A DNA stretch of 64,000 nt from Streptomyces sp. NBC_00569 (GCF_036345255.1 NZ_CP107783.1:3769501-3833500), one strand, 5' to 3'; counted from the stretch's first letter, positions 45,391-54,391 are shown. Notes: generated by a model not told the origin, from the sequence alone. A program made the numbers and translations.

Positions 45391-45407
45391 GCATACAAGG
45401 AGTATAC
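45391..45407. promoter_or_regulatory. GntR operator at its own promoter
   Basis: GCATAC-AAGGA-GTATAC, a 17-bp palindrome matching the pair at 42393-42420 in both half-site sequence and 5-bp spacer length. Confidence 0.85.
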
Positions 45408-45434
45408 GGACTTGGTCACCCGGAGTCCCGTCCC

Positions 45435-45448
45435 CGTAGGTTCCTACG
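45435..45448. promoter_or_regulatory. Short palindrome between gntR and the XRE gene
   Basis: CGTAGG-TT-CCTACG, 38 bp before the XRE-family gene. It is a possible operator for that regulator; support is the symmetry and position only. Confidence 0.3.
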
Positions 45449-45485
45449 ACAAGTAACCCGGTGCGAACAGACCGTAGCCACCGGC

Positions 45486-46199
45486 ATGTCCCACACCTAC
45501 CGTGTGCCCGTGCACCCAAGCGACTCCGCCCCGCCGTTCAACGCTCCGGCCGCCCGACGCCTCCGTGAGGCCCTGGGGATGGCACCCGGGCATGTCGCTT
45601 ACGGCATGCGCGCCTCCTACGGCCAGCATCACGTCACGCCCGACACGGTCATCGCCTGGGAACGCGGGCTCACCTCGCCGACAGCGGCTGAGCTCACCGC
45701 GCTCGCGGGTGCCCTGTGGTGCTCGCCGGGCGACCTCATAGGCGCGGCGCGGACGCTGCGCGAGCACCGGATGGCGCGCAGCATGGCCCCGGAGGACGTG
45801 GCGCGCACGGTGGGGGTGGAGATCCATGCGTATCTGCGGATGGAGGAGACCGGCGAGTGGCGCGGCAACGAGCGCCAGTCGGCCACCCTCGCCGAGGTGC
45901 TCGGCCTTGCGCCGCCGGACTTCGCGACCGTCACGGGCCGCGACGAGCAGCTGGCGGACTTCCTGCGCAGCGCGGTGACCACGCGCTGGCAGGCGTACAC
46001 GCGCCCGATCACCAAACTCGTCCCCGTGCACAAGGGCCAACTGGAGGAAGCGCTCCAGGAGATGCAGCTCGAGTACCAGGCGCTGATGGCCGCGACGCTC
46101 AGCTGGGGCGGCGGCGCGGGGCGCGAGTCGGGCGAGGCCGGGCGGGAGTTCCTCGACGGGATCCTCGACGAGTTCTGGTCGAGGATGCACACGTCGTAG
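45486..46199 (+). CDS. Helix-turn-helix regulator, XRE-like
   Basis: A 237-residue cytosolic protein with two helix-turn-helix-like segments: RRLREALGMAPGHVAYGMRA with DTVIAWERGLTSPTAAELTALAGAL (about 25-80), and a second AARTLREHRMARSMAPEDVARTVGV segment (about 85-130). The rest is helical, with a charged HKGQLEEALQEMQLEYQALM stretch. It looks like a general XRE-type regulator with no identified target. The ATG at 45486 has no good ribosome site. It is convergent with pfkA, 22 bp apart. Confidence 0.8.
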   Translation: MSHTYRVPVHPSDSAPPFNAPAARRLREALGMAPGHVAYGMRASYGQHHVTPDTVIAWERGLTSPTAAELTALAGALWCSPGDLIGAARTLREHRMARSMAPEDVARTVGVEIHAYLRMEETGEWRGNERQSATLAEVLGLAPPDFATVTGRDEQLADFLRSAVTTRWQAYTRPITKLVPVHKGQLEEALQEMQLEYQALMAATLSWGGGAGRESGEAGREFLDGILDEFWSRMHTS

Positions 46200-46221
46200 A
46201 CGGCAGACGGACCGTGGAGCT

Positions 46222-47247
46222 CTAGAAGACCGATTCCGCCTCGTCCATGCGGTCCTTCGGCACCGTCTTCAGCTCGGCGACGGCCTCGGCGAGCGGGACC
46301 ATCTCGATCTCCGTGCCGCGCAGCGCCGTCATGCGGCCGGAGACGCCCCGGTGCGCGGCCTCGACGGCGTGCCAGCCGAAGCGCGTGGCGAGGACCCGGT
46401 CGTACGCGGTCGGGGTGCCGCCGCGCTGGACATGGCCGAGAATGACCGGCTTCGCCTCCTTGCCGAGGCGGCGCTCCAGCTCGAACGCGAGGGCCGTGCC
46501 GATGCCCTGGAAGCGCTCGTGGCCGAAGCGGTCGATCGCGCCGGTCTGGTAGTCCATCGTGCCCTCGGCGGGGTGCGCGCCCTCGGCCACACAGATGACG
46601 GCGAACTTCTTGCCGCGCGAGAAGCGTTCCTCGACCATCTTGACCAGGTCGGCCGGGTCGAAGGGGCGCTCGGGCAGGCAGATGCCGTGCGCGCCGCCCG
46701 CCATGCCGGACTCCAGGGCGATCCAGCCCGCGTGCCGGCCCATCACCTCGACGACCATGACGCGCTGGTGGGACTCGGCGGTAGTCTTCAGCCGGTCCAT
46801 GGCCTCCGTGGCGACGCCGACGGCGGTGTCGAAACCGAACGTGCGGTCGGTGGCGGAGATGTCGTTGTCGATGGTCTTCGGGACGCCGACCACGGGCAGG
46901 CCCGCGTCGGCGAGCATCCGGGCCGCGGTCAGCGTGCCCTCCCCGCCGATGGGGATGAGGACGTCGAAGCCGATCTCGGTGGCGAGTTCCTTGGCGTTCT
47001 CGCAGGCGGCGCGGAAGCGGTCGCGCTCGAGCCGGGATGAGCCGAGGATGGTGCCGCCGCGGGCGAGGATGCCGCTCACGGCGTTCAGGTCGAGGGTGCG
47101 GTAGCGCCCGTCGAGCAGTCCCGCGTATCCGTCCTCGAAGCCGATCACCTCGTCGCCGTGGTGTGTGACGGCGCGGTGCACGACCGACCGGATCACTGCG
47201 TTCAGGCCAGGACAGTCGCCGCCGGCGGTGAGAACTCCGATACGCAT
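46222..47247 (-). CDS. pfkA: ATP-dependent 6-phosphofructokinase
   Basis: A 341-residue PFK-A enzyme phosphorylating fructose-6-phosphate. It has GGDCPGLNAVIR at the N-terminus, IGGEGTL, the catalytic TIDND and MGRHAGWIAL. The phosphodonor signature is mixed: Gly in GGEG (as in ATP enzymes) but Lys in PKTIDND (as in pyrophosphate enzymes). This combination defines the actinobacterial ATP-dependent group that includes the S. coelicolor enzyme. The ATG follows AGGAG. It is divergent from pta across 285 bp, which places glycolytic entry and acetate formation side by side. Confidence 0.95.
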   Translation of the reverse strand: MRIGVLTAGGDCPGLNAVIRSVVHRAVTHHGDEVIGFEDGYAGLLDGRYRTLDLNAVSGILARGGTILGSSRLERDRFRAACENAKELATEIGFDVLIPIGGEGTLTAARMLADAGLPVVGVPKTIDNDISATDRTFGFDTAVGVATEAMDRLKTTAESHQRVMVVEVMGRHAGWIALESGMAGGAHGICLPERPFDPADLVKMVEERFSRGKKFAVICVAEGAHPAEGTMDYQTGAIDRFGHERFQGIGTALAFELERRLGKEAKPVILGHVQRGGTPTAYDRVLATRFGWHAVEAAHRGVSGRMTALRGTEIEMVPLAEAVAELKTVPKDRMDEAESVF

Positions 47248-47532
47248 CGTGCGTGTCTCCTGCTCGCTGTTGAGACTTGTGAGCCGCTCCGATTCTTTCA
47301 CGGCCGTGGGGGCGATGCGGATCACCGCCGGGCGCGGGGGCCCGTGCGGCGCGTGTTCCGGGGGTCTTTCGGCCCCCCGACCAGGGCCTTTGTCCGGCGG
47401 GCGACCTAGCCACCCCCGGAGGTATTGTCAAGAGGGCACGGCTACGACTTTCATCAGAGGCCGGTTCAACGGCCGAATCTCTGCGGCAGAGGCCCCTTCT
47501 CTGCGGCCCGTCCAGCGAAAGGGAGAGCACGC

Positions 47533-49608
47533 GTGACGCGCAGCGTGTACGTGACCGGGATCGACCGGGGTGACGGCCGGCAGGTCGTGGAGCTGGGAGT
47601 CATGGAGCTCCTGACCCGGCAGGTCGACCGGGTGGGGGTCTTCCGCCCGCTCGTCCACGACGGTCCCGACCGGCTCTTCGATCTGCTGCGGGCGCGCTAC
47701 CGCCTCTCCCAGGACCCGGCGACGGTCTACGGCCTCGACTACCACGAGGCGTCGGCCGTGCAGGCCGAACAGGGCACCGACGAACTGGTCTCGCGCCTCG
47801 TGGACCGCTTCCACCAGGTCGCCCGCGACTACGAGGTCGTCCTCGTCCTCGGCACGGACTTCGCCGACACACAGCTCCCCGACGAGCTGGCCGTCAACGC
47901 CCGTCTCGCCAACGAGTTCGGAGCGTCCGTCATCCCTGTGGTGGGCGGCCGCAAGCAGACCCCGGAGTCGGTGCACGCCGAGACCCGCAACGCGTACCGC
48001 GCGTACGAGGCCCTCGGCTGCGACGTGCTCGCGATGGTCGTGAACCGGGTGGCGGCGCAGGACCGCGAGGAGATAGGCGAGAGCCTGGCGGCCCATCTCC
48101 CGGTCCCCACCTACGTACTGCCGGACGAGCCCGCCCTGTCCGCGCCGACGGTCTCCCAGATCGCGCAGGCGCTCGGCGGCGAGGTGCTGCTCGGCGACGA
48201 CGCGGGCCTCGCGCGCGACGCGCTGGACTTCGTGTTCGGCGGCGCGATGCTGCCGGCCTTCATCAAGGCGCTGACCCCGGGCTGTCTGGTCGTGACGCCC
48301 GGGGACCGCGCGGACCTCGTCGTGGGGTCGCTCGCCGCGCACAGCGCCGGCACCCCGCCGATCGCGGGCGTCCTGCTGACCCTCGACGAGCGGCCCGGCG
48401 CGGAGATCCTGACGCTCTCCGACCGCCTCGCGCCCGGCACCCCGGTGGTGGCGGTGAAGGGCGGCTCCTTCCCCACGGCGGGTGAACTGTTCGCCATGGA
48501 GGGCAAGTTGAACGCGGCGACGCCCCGCAAGGCGGAGACGGCACTCGGCCTCTTCGAACGGTGGGTCGACACGGCCGGCCTGCTGGAGCGCGTCTCGGCG
48601 CCGAGCAGCGACCGCGTCACCCCGATGATGTTCGAGCACAAGCTCCTGGAGCGGGCCCGCGCCGACAGGCGTCGCGTCGTGCTGCCCGAGGGCACCGAGG
48701 AGCGCGTCCTGCGCGCGGCGGACGTCCTGCTGCGCCGCGGGGTGTGCGACCTGACGCTGCTCGGCCCGGTGGAGCAGATCCGCAAGAAGGCCGCCGACCT
48801 GGGCGTCGACCTGGCGGACACGCAGCTCATCGACCCGGCCACGTCCCAGCTGCGGGACCGGTTCGCCGCCGAGTACGCGCAGCTGCGCGCCCACAAGGGC
48901 GTCACGGTCGAGCTCGCGTACGACGTGGTGGCGGACGTGAACTACTTCGGGACGCTGATGGTGCAGGGCGGTCTCGCGGACGGCATGGTGTCGGGTTCCG
49001 TGCACTCGACGGCCGCGACGATCCGCCCCGCCTTCGAGATCATCAAGACGAAGCCGGACGCCGCCATCGTGTCGTCCGTCTTCTTCATGTGCCTCGCCGA
49101 CAAGGTCCTCGTGTACGGGGACTGCGCGGTGAACCCGGACCCGGATGCGCAGCAGCTCGCCGACATCGCCGTCCAGGCGGCCGCCACCGCCGAGCAGTTC
49201 GGCGTGGACCCGCGGATCGCGATGCTGTCGTACTCGACGGGCACCTCGGGCTCGGGCGCGGACGTCGACAAGGTGCGCAAGGCCACGGAGCTGGTGCGCG
49301 AGCGGCGCTCCGACCTGAAGATCGAGGGCCCCATTCAGTACGACGCCGCGGTCGAGCCGTCGGTGGCGGCGACCAAGCTGCCCGGCTCGGAGGTCGCGGG
49401 CCAGGCCAGCGTGCTGATCTTCCCCGACCTGAACACCGGCAACAACACGTACAAGGCCGTGCAGCGTTCGGCCCGCGCCATCGCCGTCGGTCCGGTCCTG
49501 CAGGGTCTGCGCAAGCCGGTCAACGACCTGTCGCGCGGCGCGCTCGTGCAGGACATCGTCAACACGGTCGCCATCACGGCGATCCAGGCCCAGACGCCGG
49601 CCTCCTGA
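47533..49608 (+). CDS. pta: Phosphate acetyltransferase
   Basis: A 691-residue long-form Pta that converts acetyl-CoA and phosphate to acetyl phosphate. An N-terminal P-loop-like domain (about 1-220), a central DRTGG domain (about 225-340) and the C-terminal catalytic PTA_PTB domain (about 375-688; FEHKLLERARADRRRVVLPEG and GLADGMVSGSVHSTA) are present. The N-terminal nucleotide loop reads GIDRGDGRQVVELG and lacks the usual glycine/lysine pattern. The GTG start has GGGAGAG upstream. ackA follows 23 bp later, giving the acetate pathway in one operon. Confidence 0.95.
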   Translation: MTRSVYVTGIDRGDGRQVVELGVMELLTRQVDRVGVFRPLVHDGPDRLFDLLRARYRLSQDPATVYGLDYHEASAVQAEQGTDELVSRLVDRFHQVARDYEVVLVLGTDFADTQLPDELAVNARLANEFGASVIPVVGGRKQTPESVHAETRNAYRAYEALGCDVLAMVVNRVAAQDREEIGESLAAHLPVPTYVLPDEPALSAPTVSQIAQALGGEVLLGDDAGLARDALDFVFGGAMLPAFIKALTPGCLVVTPGDRADLVVGSLAAHSAGTPPIAGVLLTLDERPGAEILTLSDRLAPGTPVVAVKGGSFPTAGELFAMEGKLNAATPRKAETALGLFERWVDTAGLLERVSAPSSDRVTPMMFEHKLLERARADRRRVVLPEGTEERVLRAADVLLRRGVCDLTLLGPVEQIRKKAADLGVDLADTQLIDPATSQLRDRFAAEYAQLRAHKGVTVELAYDVVADVNYFGTLMVQGGLADGMVSGSVHSTAATIRPAFEIIKTKPDAAIVSSVFFMCLADKVLVYGDCAVNPDPDAQQLADIAVQAAATAEQFGVDPRIAMLSYSTGTSGSGADVDKVRKATELVRERRSDLKIEGPIQYDAAVEPSVAATKLPGSEVAGQASVLIFPDLNTGNNTYKAVQRSARAIAVGPVLQGLRKPVNDLSRGALVQDIVNTVAITAIQAQTPAS

Positions 49609-49631
49609 CCCCTACGAAGAGGTAAGCACCT

Positions 49632-50864
49632 GTGACCGCCACGCCCAGCCGAGTTCTCGTCCTCAACTCCGGCTCCTCGTCGCTGAAGTACCAGCTGCTC
49701 GACATGGAGAGCGGCGCCCGGCTCGCCGTGGGCCTGGTCGAGCGCATCGGCGAGGAGACGTCCCGCCTCAAGCACACGCCGCTGACCGGGGGCGGCGGCG
49801 AGGCGCGCGAGGTGAACGGCCCGATCGCCGACCACGACGCGGCCCTGAAGGCGGTCGCCGGGGAGCTGGCCCAGGACGGGACGGGCCTGGACTCCCCCGA
49901 GCTCGCCGCGATCGGTCACCGGGTGGTGCACGGCGGCATGTTCTTCACCGAGCCGACCGTCATCGACGACGCGGTGCTCGCGGAGATCGAGCGGCTGATC
50001 CCGGTCGCGCCGCTGCACAACCCGGCCAATCTCACGGGCGTCCGCACCGCGATGGCGCTGCGCCCGGACCTGCCGCAGGTCGCCGTCTTCGACACGGCGT
50101 TCCACACGACGATGCCGGAGTCGGCGGCGCGCTACGCGATCGACGTGAAGACCGCCGACGAGCACCGCATCCGCCGCTACGGCTTCCACGGCACGTCGCA
50201 CGCCTACGTGTCCCGCAAGGCGGCCGAGCTCCTCGGCAAGGCCCCCGAGGAGGTCAACGTCATCGTGCTGCACCTGGGCAACGGCGCCTCGGCGTCGGCG
50301 GTGCGCGGCGGCCGGTGCGTGGACACGTCCATGGGCCTGACGCCCTTGGAGGGCCTGGTGATGGGGACGCGTTCGGGCGATGTGGACCCGGCCGTCATCT
50401 TCCATTTGATGCGGGTGGGCAACATGTCCGCCGACGAGATCGACGTACTGCTCAACCAGAAGAGCGGTCTTGTCGGTCTCTGCGGCGACAACGACATGCG
50501 GGAGATCCGCCGTCGTATCGACGAGGGCGACGAGGAGGCCCGGCTCGCCTTCGACATCTACATCCACCGTCTGAAGAAGTACATCGGCGCCTACTACGCG
50601 GTGCTCGGCCGGGTGGATGCCGTGGTGTTCACGGCGGGGGTCGGCGAGAACGCGGCGCCGGTGCGGGAAGCTGCCGTCGCGGGGCTGGAGGAGCTGGGCC
50701 TCGCGGTCGACGGCGAGCTCAATTCCGTACGTTCGGACGAACCGCGGCTGATCTCGCCGGAGTACGCGCGGGTGGCGGTCGCCGTCGTCCCGACCGACGA
50801 GGAACTGGAGATCGCGCGGCAGACCTACGCCCTTGTGCACGGCTCCGCGTCCCGCAACGACTGA
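49632..50864 (+). CDS. ackA: Acetate kinase
   Basis: A 410-residue ASKHA-fold kinase making acetate and ATP from acetyl phosphate (reversible). The N-terminal signature is VLNSGSSSLKYQLL, the second is RYGFHGTSHAYVS, and the active-site GGRCVDTSMGLTPLEGLVMG and TAGVGEN are all intact. The GTG start has GAGGTAAG upstream. It is co-transcribed with pta. The gap to pyk is 73 bp and contains a separate leaderless-type promoter. Confidence 0.96.
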   Translation: MTATPSRVLVLNSGSSSLKYQLLDMESGARLAVGLVERIGEETSRLKHTPLTGGGGEAREVNGPIADHDAALKAVAGELAQDGTGLDSPELAAIGHRVVHGGMFFTEPTVIDDAVLAEIERLIPVAPLHNPANLTGVRTAMALRPDLPQVAVFDTAFHTTMPESAARYAIDVKTADEHRIRRYGFHGTSHAYVSRKAAELLGKAPEEVNVIVLHLGNGASASAVRGGRCVDTSMGLTPLEGLVMGTRSGDVDPAVIFHLMRVGNMSADEIDVLLNQKSGLVGLCGDNDMREIRRRIDEGDEEARLAFDIYIHRLKKYIGAYYAVLGRVDAVVFTAGVGENAAPVREAAVAGLEELGLAVDGELNSVRSDEPRLISPEYARVAVAVVPTDEELEIARQTYALVHGSASRND

Positions 50865-50896
50865 GCGCACCGCCGCCCATTTGTAGATTCCACCAG

Positions 50897-50931
50897 ACGG
50901 AATATTCCGTAGCGAAACAAACCGATAGGAT
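50897..50931 (+). promoter_or_regulatory. Leaderless-type promoter of pyk with palindrome
   Basis: A -10 TAGGAT (50926-50931) ends 6 nt before the pyk ATG, so transcription should begin at or next to the start codon. The perfect 14-bp palindrome ACGGAATATTCCGT (50897-50910) covers the expected -35 position and is a candidate operator. Confidence 0.6.
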
Positions 50932-50937
50932 CGCCCC

Positions 50938-52368
50938 ATGCGCCGTTCCAAAATCGTCTGCACGCTGGGCCCCGCCGTCGACTCCGAAGAGCAGCTCGTT
51001 GCGCTGATCGAAGCCGGCATGAATGTGGCCCGCTTCAACTTCAGCCATGGCACGCACGCCGAGCACCAGGGGCGGTACGACCGTGTCCGGGCCGCCGCGG
51101 AGAGCACCGGCCGCGCCGTCGGCGTCCTCGCGGACCTCCAGGGCCCCAAGATCCGTCTCGAGACCTTCGCCGAAGGCCCCGTCGAGCTGGTGCGCGGTGA
51201 CGAGTTCACCATCACCACCGACGATGTGCCGGGCGACAAGTCGATCTGCGGCACGACCTACAAGGGTCTGCCCGGCGATGTCTCCAAGGGCGACCAGATC
51301 CTCATCAACGACGGCAACGTCGAGCTGCGCGTCGTCGAGGTCGACGGGCCGCGCGTGAAGTCGATCGTCGTCGAGGGCGGTGTCATCTCCGACCACAAGG
51401 GCATCAACCTGCCCGGCGCGGCCGTCAACGTGCCCGCGCTGTCCGAGAAGGACGTCGACGACCTGCGCTTCGCCCTGCGGATGGGCTGCGACATGGTCGC
51501 CCTGTCCTTCGTGCGCGACGCCGACGACGTCCAGGACGTCCACAAGGTGATGGACGAGGAGGGCCGCCGGGTCCCCGTCATCGCCAAGGTGGAGAAGCCG
51601 CAGGCGGTCGACAACATGGAGGGCGTCGTCGCGGCGTTCGACGCCGTGATGGTGGCCCGCGGTGACCTCGCCGTCGAGTACCCGCTCGAGAAGGTCCCGA
51701 TGGTGCAGAAGCGCCTCGTGGAGATGTGCCGCCGCAACGCCAAGCCGGTGATCGTCGCGACCCAGATGATGGAGTCGATGATCACCAACTCCCGCCCCAC
51801 GCGCGCCGAGGCGTCCGACGTCGCCAACGCGATCCTGGACGGCGCGGACGCGGTCATGCTGTCCGCCGAGTCCTCCGTGGGCGCCTATCCCATCGAGACC
51901 GTGAAGACGATGTCGAAGATCGTCGTCGCGGCCGAGGGGGAGCTCCTGTCCAAGGGTCTCCAGCCGCTCGTGCCCGGCAAGAAGCCGCGCACGCAGGGCG
52001 GTTCGGTCGCCCGCGCGGCCTGCGAGATCGCCGACTTCCTGGGCGCCAAGGGCCTCGTGGCCTTCACCCAGTCCGGCGACACGGCCCGCCGCCTGTCCCG
52101 CTACCGCGCGGCCCAGCCGATCCTGGCCTTCACCACGGACGAGGGCACCCGCAACCAGCTGACGCTGAGCTGGGGCGTCGAGTCGCACATCGTGCCGTAC
52201 GTCGACAACACCGACGCGATGGTCGACCTGGTCGACGCCGAGATGGTGAAGCTGGACCGCTTCAACGACGGCGACACCGTGATCATCACGGCCGGTTCGC
52301 CCCCCGGCGTCCCCGGCACCACCAACATGGTCCGGGTGCACCACCTGGGCGGCGGAGAGCGCGACTGA
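50938..52368 (+). CDS. pyk: Pyruvate kinase
   Basis: A 476-residue glycolytic enzyme forming pyruvate and ATP from phosphoenolpyruvate. Conserved blocks: RRSKIVCTLGPAVDS, NFSHGTHAEH, VIAKVEKPQAV with the catalytic Lys, MVARGDLAVEYP, and ANAILDGADAVMLSAESSVG. No ribosome site precedes the ATG. Instead a TAGGAT -10 lies 6 nt upstream, so the mRNA is probably leaderless. Its position after pta-ackA completes a lower-glycolysis/overflow group with pfkA. Confidence 0.96.
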   Translation: MRRSKIVCTLGPAVDSEEQLVALIEAGMNVARFNFSHGTHAEHQGRYDRVRAAAESTGRAVGVLADLQGPKIRLETFAEGPVELVRGDEFTITTDDVPGDKSICGTTYKGLPGDVSKGDQILINDGNVELRVVEVDGPRVKSIVVEGGVISDHKGINLPGAAVNVPALSEKDVDDLRFALRMGCDMVALSFVRDADDVQDVHKVMDEEGRRVPVIAKVEKPQAVDNMEGVVAAFDAVMVARGDLAVEYPLEKVPMVQKRLVEMCRRNAKPVIVATQMMESMITNSRPTRAEASDVANAILDGADAVMLSAESSVGAYPIETVKTMSKIVVAAEGELLSKGLQPLVPGKKPRTQGGSVARAACEIADFLGAKGLVAFTQSGDTARRLSRYRAAQPILAFTTDEGTRNQLTLSWGVESHIVPYVDNTDAMVDLVDAEMVKLDRFNDGDTVIITAGSPPGVPGTTNMVRVHHLGGGERD

Positions 52369-52388
52369 CGCCTCCCCCCGAAATGCGT

Positions 52389-52421
52389 CGAGGGCGCCCC
52401 CTGTTGAAGGGGGCGCCCTCG
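52389..52421. terminator. Bidirectional terminator between pyk and the surface-protein operon
   Basis: A perfect 13-bp stem with arms starting CGAGGGCGCC (52389-52401 and 52409-52421) and a 7-nt loop, 20 nt after the pyk stop. Confidence 0.92.
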
Positions 52422-52470
52422 GCGTCTGTGCGGCTCCCGGACGGGTCCGTGACTGCGCGCGGCAGCGGAG

Positions 52471-53724
52471 TCAGTCGGTGAGGTACTGGTGGAGACCCGG
52501 CACGTGCAGGTCGCCACCGAACTGACCGGCCTGCTTGACCTTCACGTTCGTGAAGTAGATCAGCGGGATGTTCAGCGGCGGCGGGTGCTCCGCGTCGAAC
52601 GTGATCGGGATCAGCCCCAGGAGGTTGCCCGAGATCGACTCCGTGTACATGGTGGTCTTCCCACCACGGATGGTGGACGTGGTGCCCTTGCCGGCCTGGA
52701 CGTGGTACGTCTTGCCGTCCGGGCCGTCGACCGTCTGGTGCAGGTCACCGATGTCGGTGCCGTTCGAGATGACGTACTTCAGGACCTTCTTGACCGTGCC
52801 GTTGGGCGTACGCACGTTCACGACGCCCTGGTAGTCCGCGCCCTTGAGGGTCAGCGAACTGGCCTCCAGGCGCCACGAGTCGTTCGGGACCTGAGCAGGG
52901 GTCTGCTCGTTGTCCCCCTCGTCGTCCGTCGCGACCGGGCAGTTGTCCGGCACGCCGGTCTCGCTCGCCGACGGCGTGGGGACCACGTCGGTGGCCTTGT
53001 CCGCGGTGTCGTCGACGGCCTTTCCGGCCTTGTCCACCGTGTCCTTGACCGCGTCCCCGGCCTTGTCCGCCGTGTCCTTGACGGGCTCGGTGACCTTGTC
53101 GACGGTGTCCTTGACGGTGCCGCCCACATCCGCGGACTTGGACGCCGAGGCCGAGGGCGTCGGGGTCGCCGACTCCTTCTGATCCGGCGTCAGCAGGTCC
53201 TTGAGCGCGTCGCCGACACCCAGCGGGTCGAGCGGGTTCTTGGTCTCGGAGGGCGTCGGGGTCGGCGTGGCCGTCTTGCTGCCGGCCGTGCTGTCGTCCG
53301 AGGGCGTGTCCGTGGACTTGGACGCGGAGGGCGACGGGGTGGGCTCGGCCTTGTCGCCCGAGTCCGCCTTGTCGTCCGACGTGTCCTTGCTCGCGGACGC
53401 CGAGGGCGACGGGGTGGGCGAGGCGGACTCGTCCCCCTTGTCGTCGGCCGCGTCCTTGCCGTCCTCGGCCGCCTTGATCGCGTCGGCGCACGCCTTGTAG
53501 TCGTCCGCCGAGAACTTGGTGGGGTTGTCCTTGGCCTGCGCGAGCGTGGGGGTCAGTCCCATGCCCATGAGTACCGCCGTGGGCATCGCCGCAATGGCGA
53601 TCGCCTTGCCCGCGGGCATGTGCAGCCTGTTGAACAGATGCTTCCTGGGGGCTGCATGCCGCGGCCCGGTTCTCTCACGGAACTCTGCAGCAGAGTTCTC
53701 GTGGCGCACCTCGTCAGCCGGCAC
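52471..53724 (-). CDS. Secreted or surface protein with Pro/Ser/Thr linkers and 11-residue amphipathic repeats
   Basis: A 417-residue protein of unknown function. About 33 basic residues precede a hydrophobic signal or anchor (KAIAIAAMPTAVLMGMGL, ending LAQA). There follow acidic Pro/Ser/Thr-rich blocks (repeated PTPSPSAS), then four consecutive 11-residue units of the form TVKDTVDKVTE / PVKDTADKAGD / AVKDTVDKAGK / AVDDTADKATD, and a folded C-terminal domain of about 150 residues with two regularly spaced strands per repeat and the ending GDLHVPGLHQYLTD. The GTG at 53724 has GGGAGG upstream and overlaps the DUF6114 gene by 11 nt. The three-gene group is probably envelope-associated. Confidence 0.82.
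   Translation of the reverse strand: MPADEVRHENSAAEFRERTGPRHAAPRKHLFNRLHMPAGKAIAIAAMPTAVLMGMGLTPTLAQAKDNPTKFSADDYKACADAIKAAEDGKDAADDKGDESASPTPSPSASASKDTSDDKADSGDKAEPTPSPSASKSTDTPSDDSTAGSKTATPTPTPSETKNPLDPLGVGDALKDLLTPDQKESATPTPSASASKSADVGGTVKDTVDKVTEPVKDTADKAGDAVKDTVDKAGKAVDDTADKATDVVPTPSASETGVPDNCPVATDDEGDNEQTPAQVPNDSWRLEASSLTLKGADYQGVVNVRTPNGTVKKVLKYVISNGTDIGDLHQTVDGPDGKTYHVQAGKGTTSTIRGGKTTMYTESISGNLLGLIPITFDAEHPPPLNIPLIYFTNVKVKQAGQFGGDLHVPGLHQYLTD
52984..53126 (-). repeat. 33-bp tandem coding repeat (11-residue units)
   Basis: About four tandem 33-bp units inside the preceding gene, each encoding the pattern V-K-D-T-x-D-K-x-x-x-x. The period of 11 residues and the alternating charges match LEA/apolipoprotein-type amphipathic helices. 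Confidence 0.75.
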
Positions 53725-54271
53725 GGTGCCTCCCGTTCGTCCCGTCGTTACCGTTCGGGCTCGTTCCTGACAGATCGTCCGACGCACCGCCGAAGGCATC
53801 GAAGGCCGCCGTCTCGCCCTTCGGAGAGTCGGCGTCGTCCGCGGGCTTTACGCCGCCGGTCTCCGTCTTCGCAGCCCGTGAGGGCCCCCAGGAGATACCG
53901 AGAGCGCCGCCGAGCAGCGCCAGCAGGAAGCCGATGACAAAGCCACCGAAGTTGGAGACCACCAAGGAGACCAGGGCGAGCAGGATCGCCGCGACGCCCG
54001 CGAAGACGCGGGACATCGGCTGGAACCAGAGCGTCAGGCCGAGCACCACAAGCAGGACGCCGATGATCAGCGAACCGGCGCCGGCGGTCGTCGACATCCG
54101 GATGGTCATCGAGCCGAGCGTGAGGTTCGCGTACGGGAAGTACATGATCGGAATGCCGCCCAGCAGCGTCAGCAGACCACCCCAGAATGGGCGCTGACCG
54201 CGCCACCCTCGGAACGATCGGCGCGTCCGGCCGAGCCTGTCGCCCAGCCCTGCTTGCGCTTCGGCGCTCAT
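53714..54271 (-). CDS. DUF6114-family membrane protein
   Basis: A 185-residue protein with four hydrophobic helices: PFWGGLLTLLGGIPIMYF, AGAGSLIIGVLLVVLGLTLW, VFAGVAAILLALVSLVVS and FVIGFLLALLGGALGIS. A hydrophilic, Gly/Asp-rich tail of about 50 residues follows. It resembles the streptomycete DUF6114 family, usually encoded beside DUF6230 proteins as here. The ATG has GAGGAG upstream. Its function is unknown; the adjacency suggests a membrane partner for the two secreted proteins. Confidence 0.82.
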   Translation of the reverse strand: MSAEAQAGLGDRLGRTRRSFRGWRGQRPFWGGLLTLLGGIPIMYFPYANLTLGSMTIRMSTTAGAGSLIIGVLLVVLGLTLWFQPMSRVFAGVAAILLALVSLVVSNFGGFVIGFLLALLGGALGISWGPSRAAKTETGGVKPADDADSPKGETAAFDAFGGASDDLSGTSPNGNDGTNGRHRAG

Positions 54272-54391
54272 GTCGTACAGCTCCTCGGGAATGGCGTTGT
54301 TCTGTGGTGATGGTGCGTGTCGGATACGGGCACGGGGACGTCCCGGAGCTTCCCGTTCGCCCCCGCGCCCGGCCGTTCAGCGCTGTGAGTG

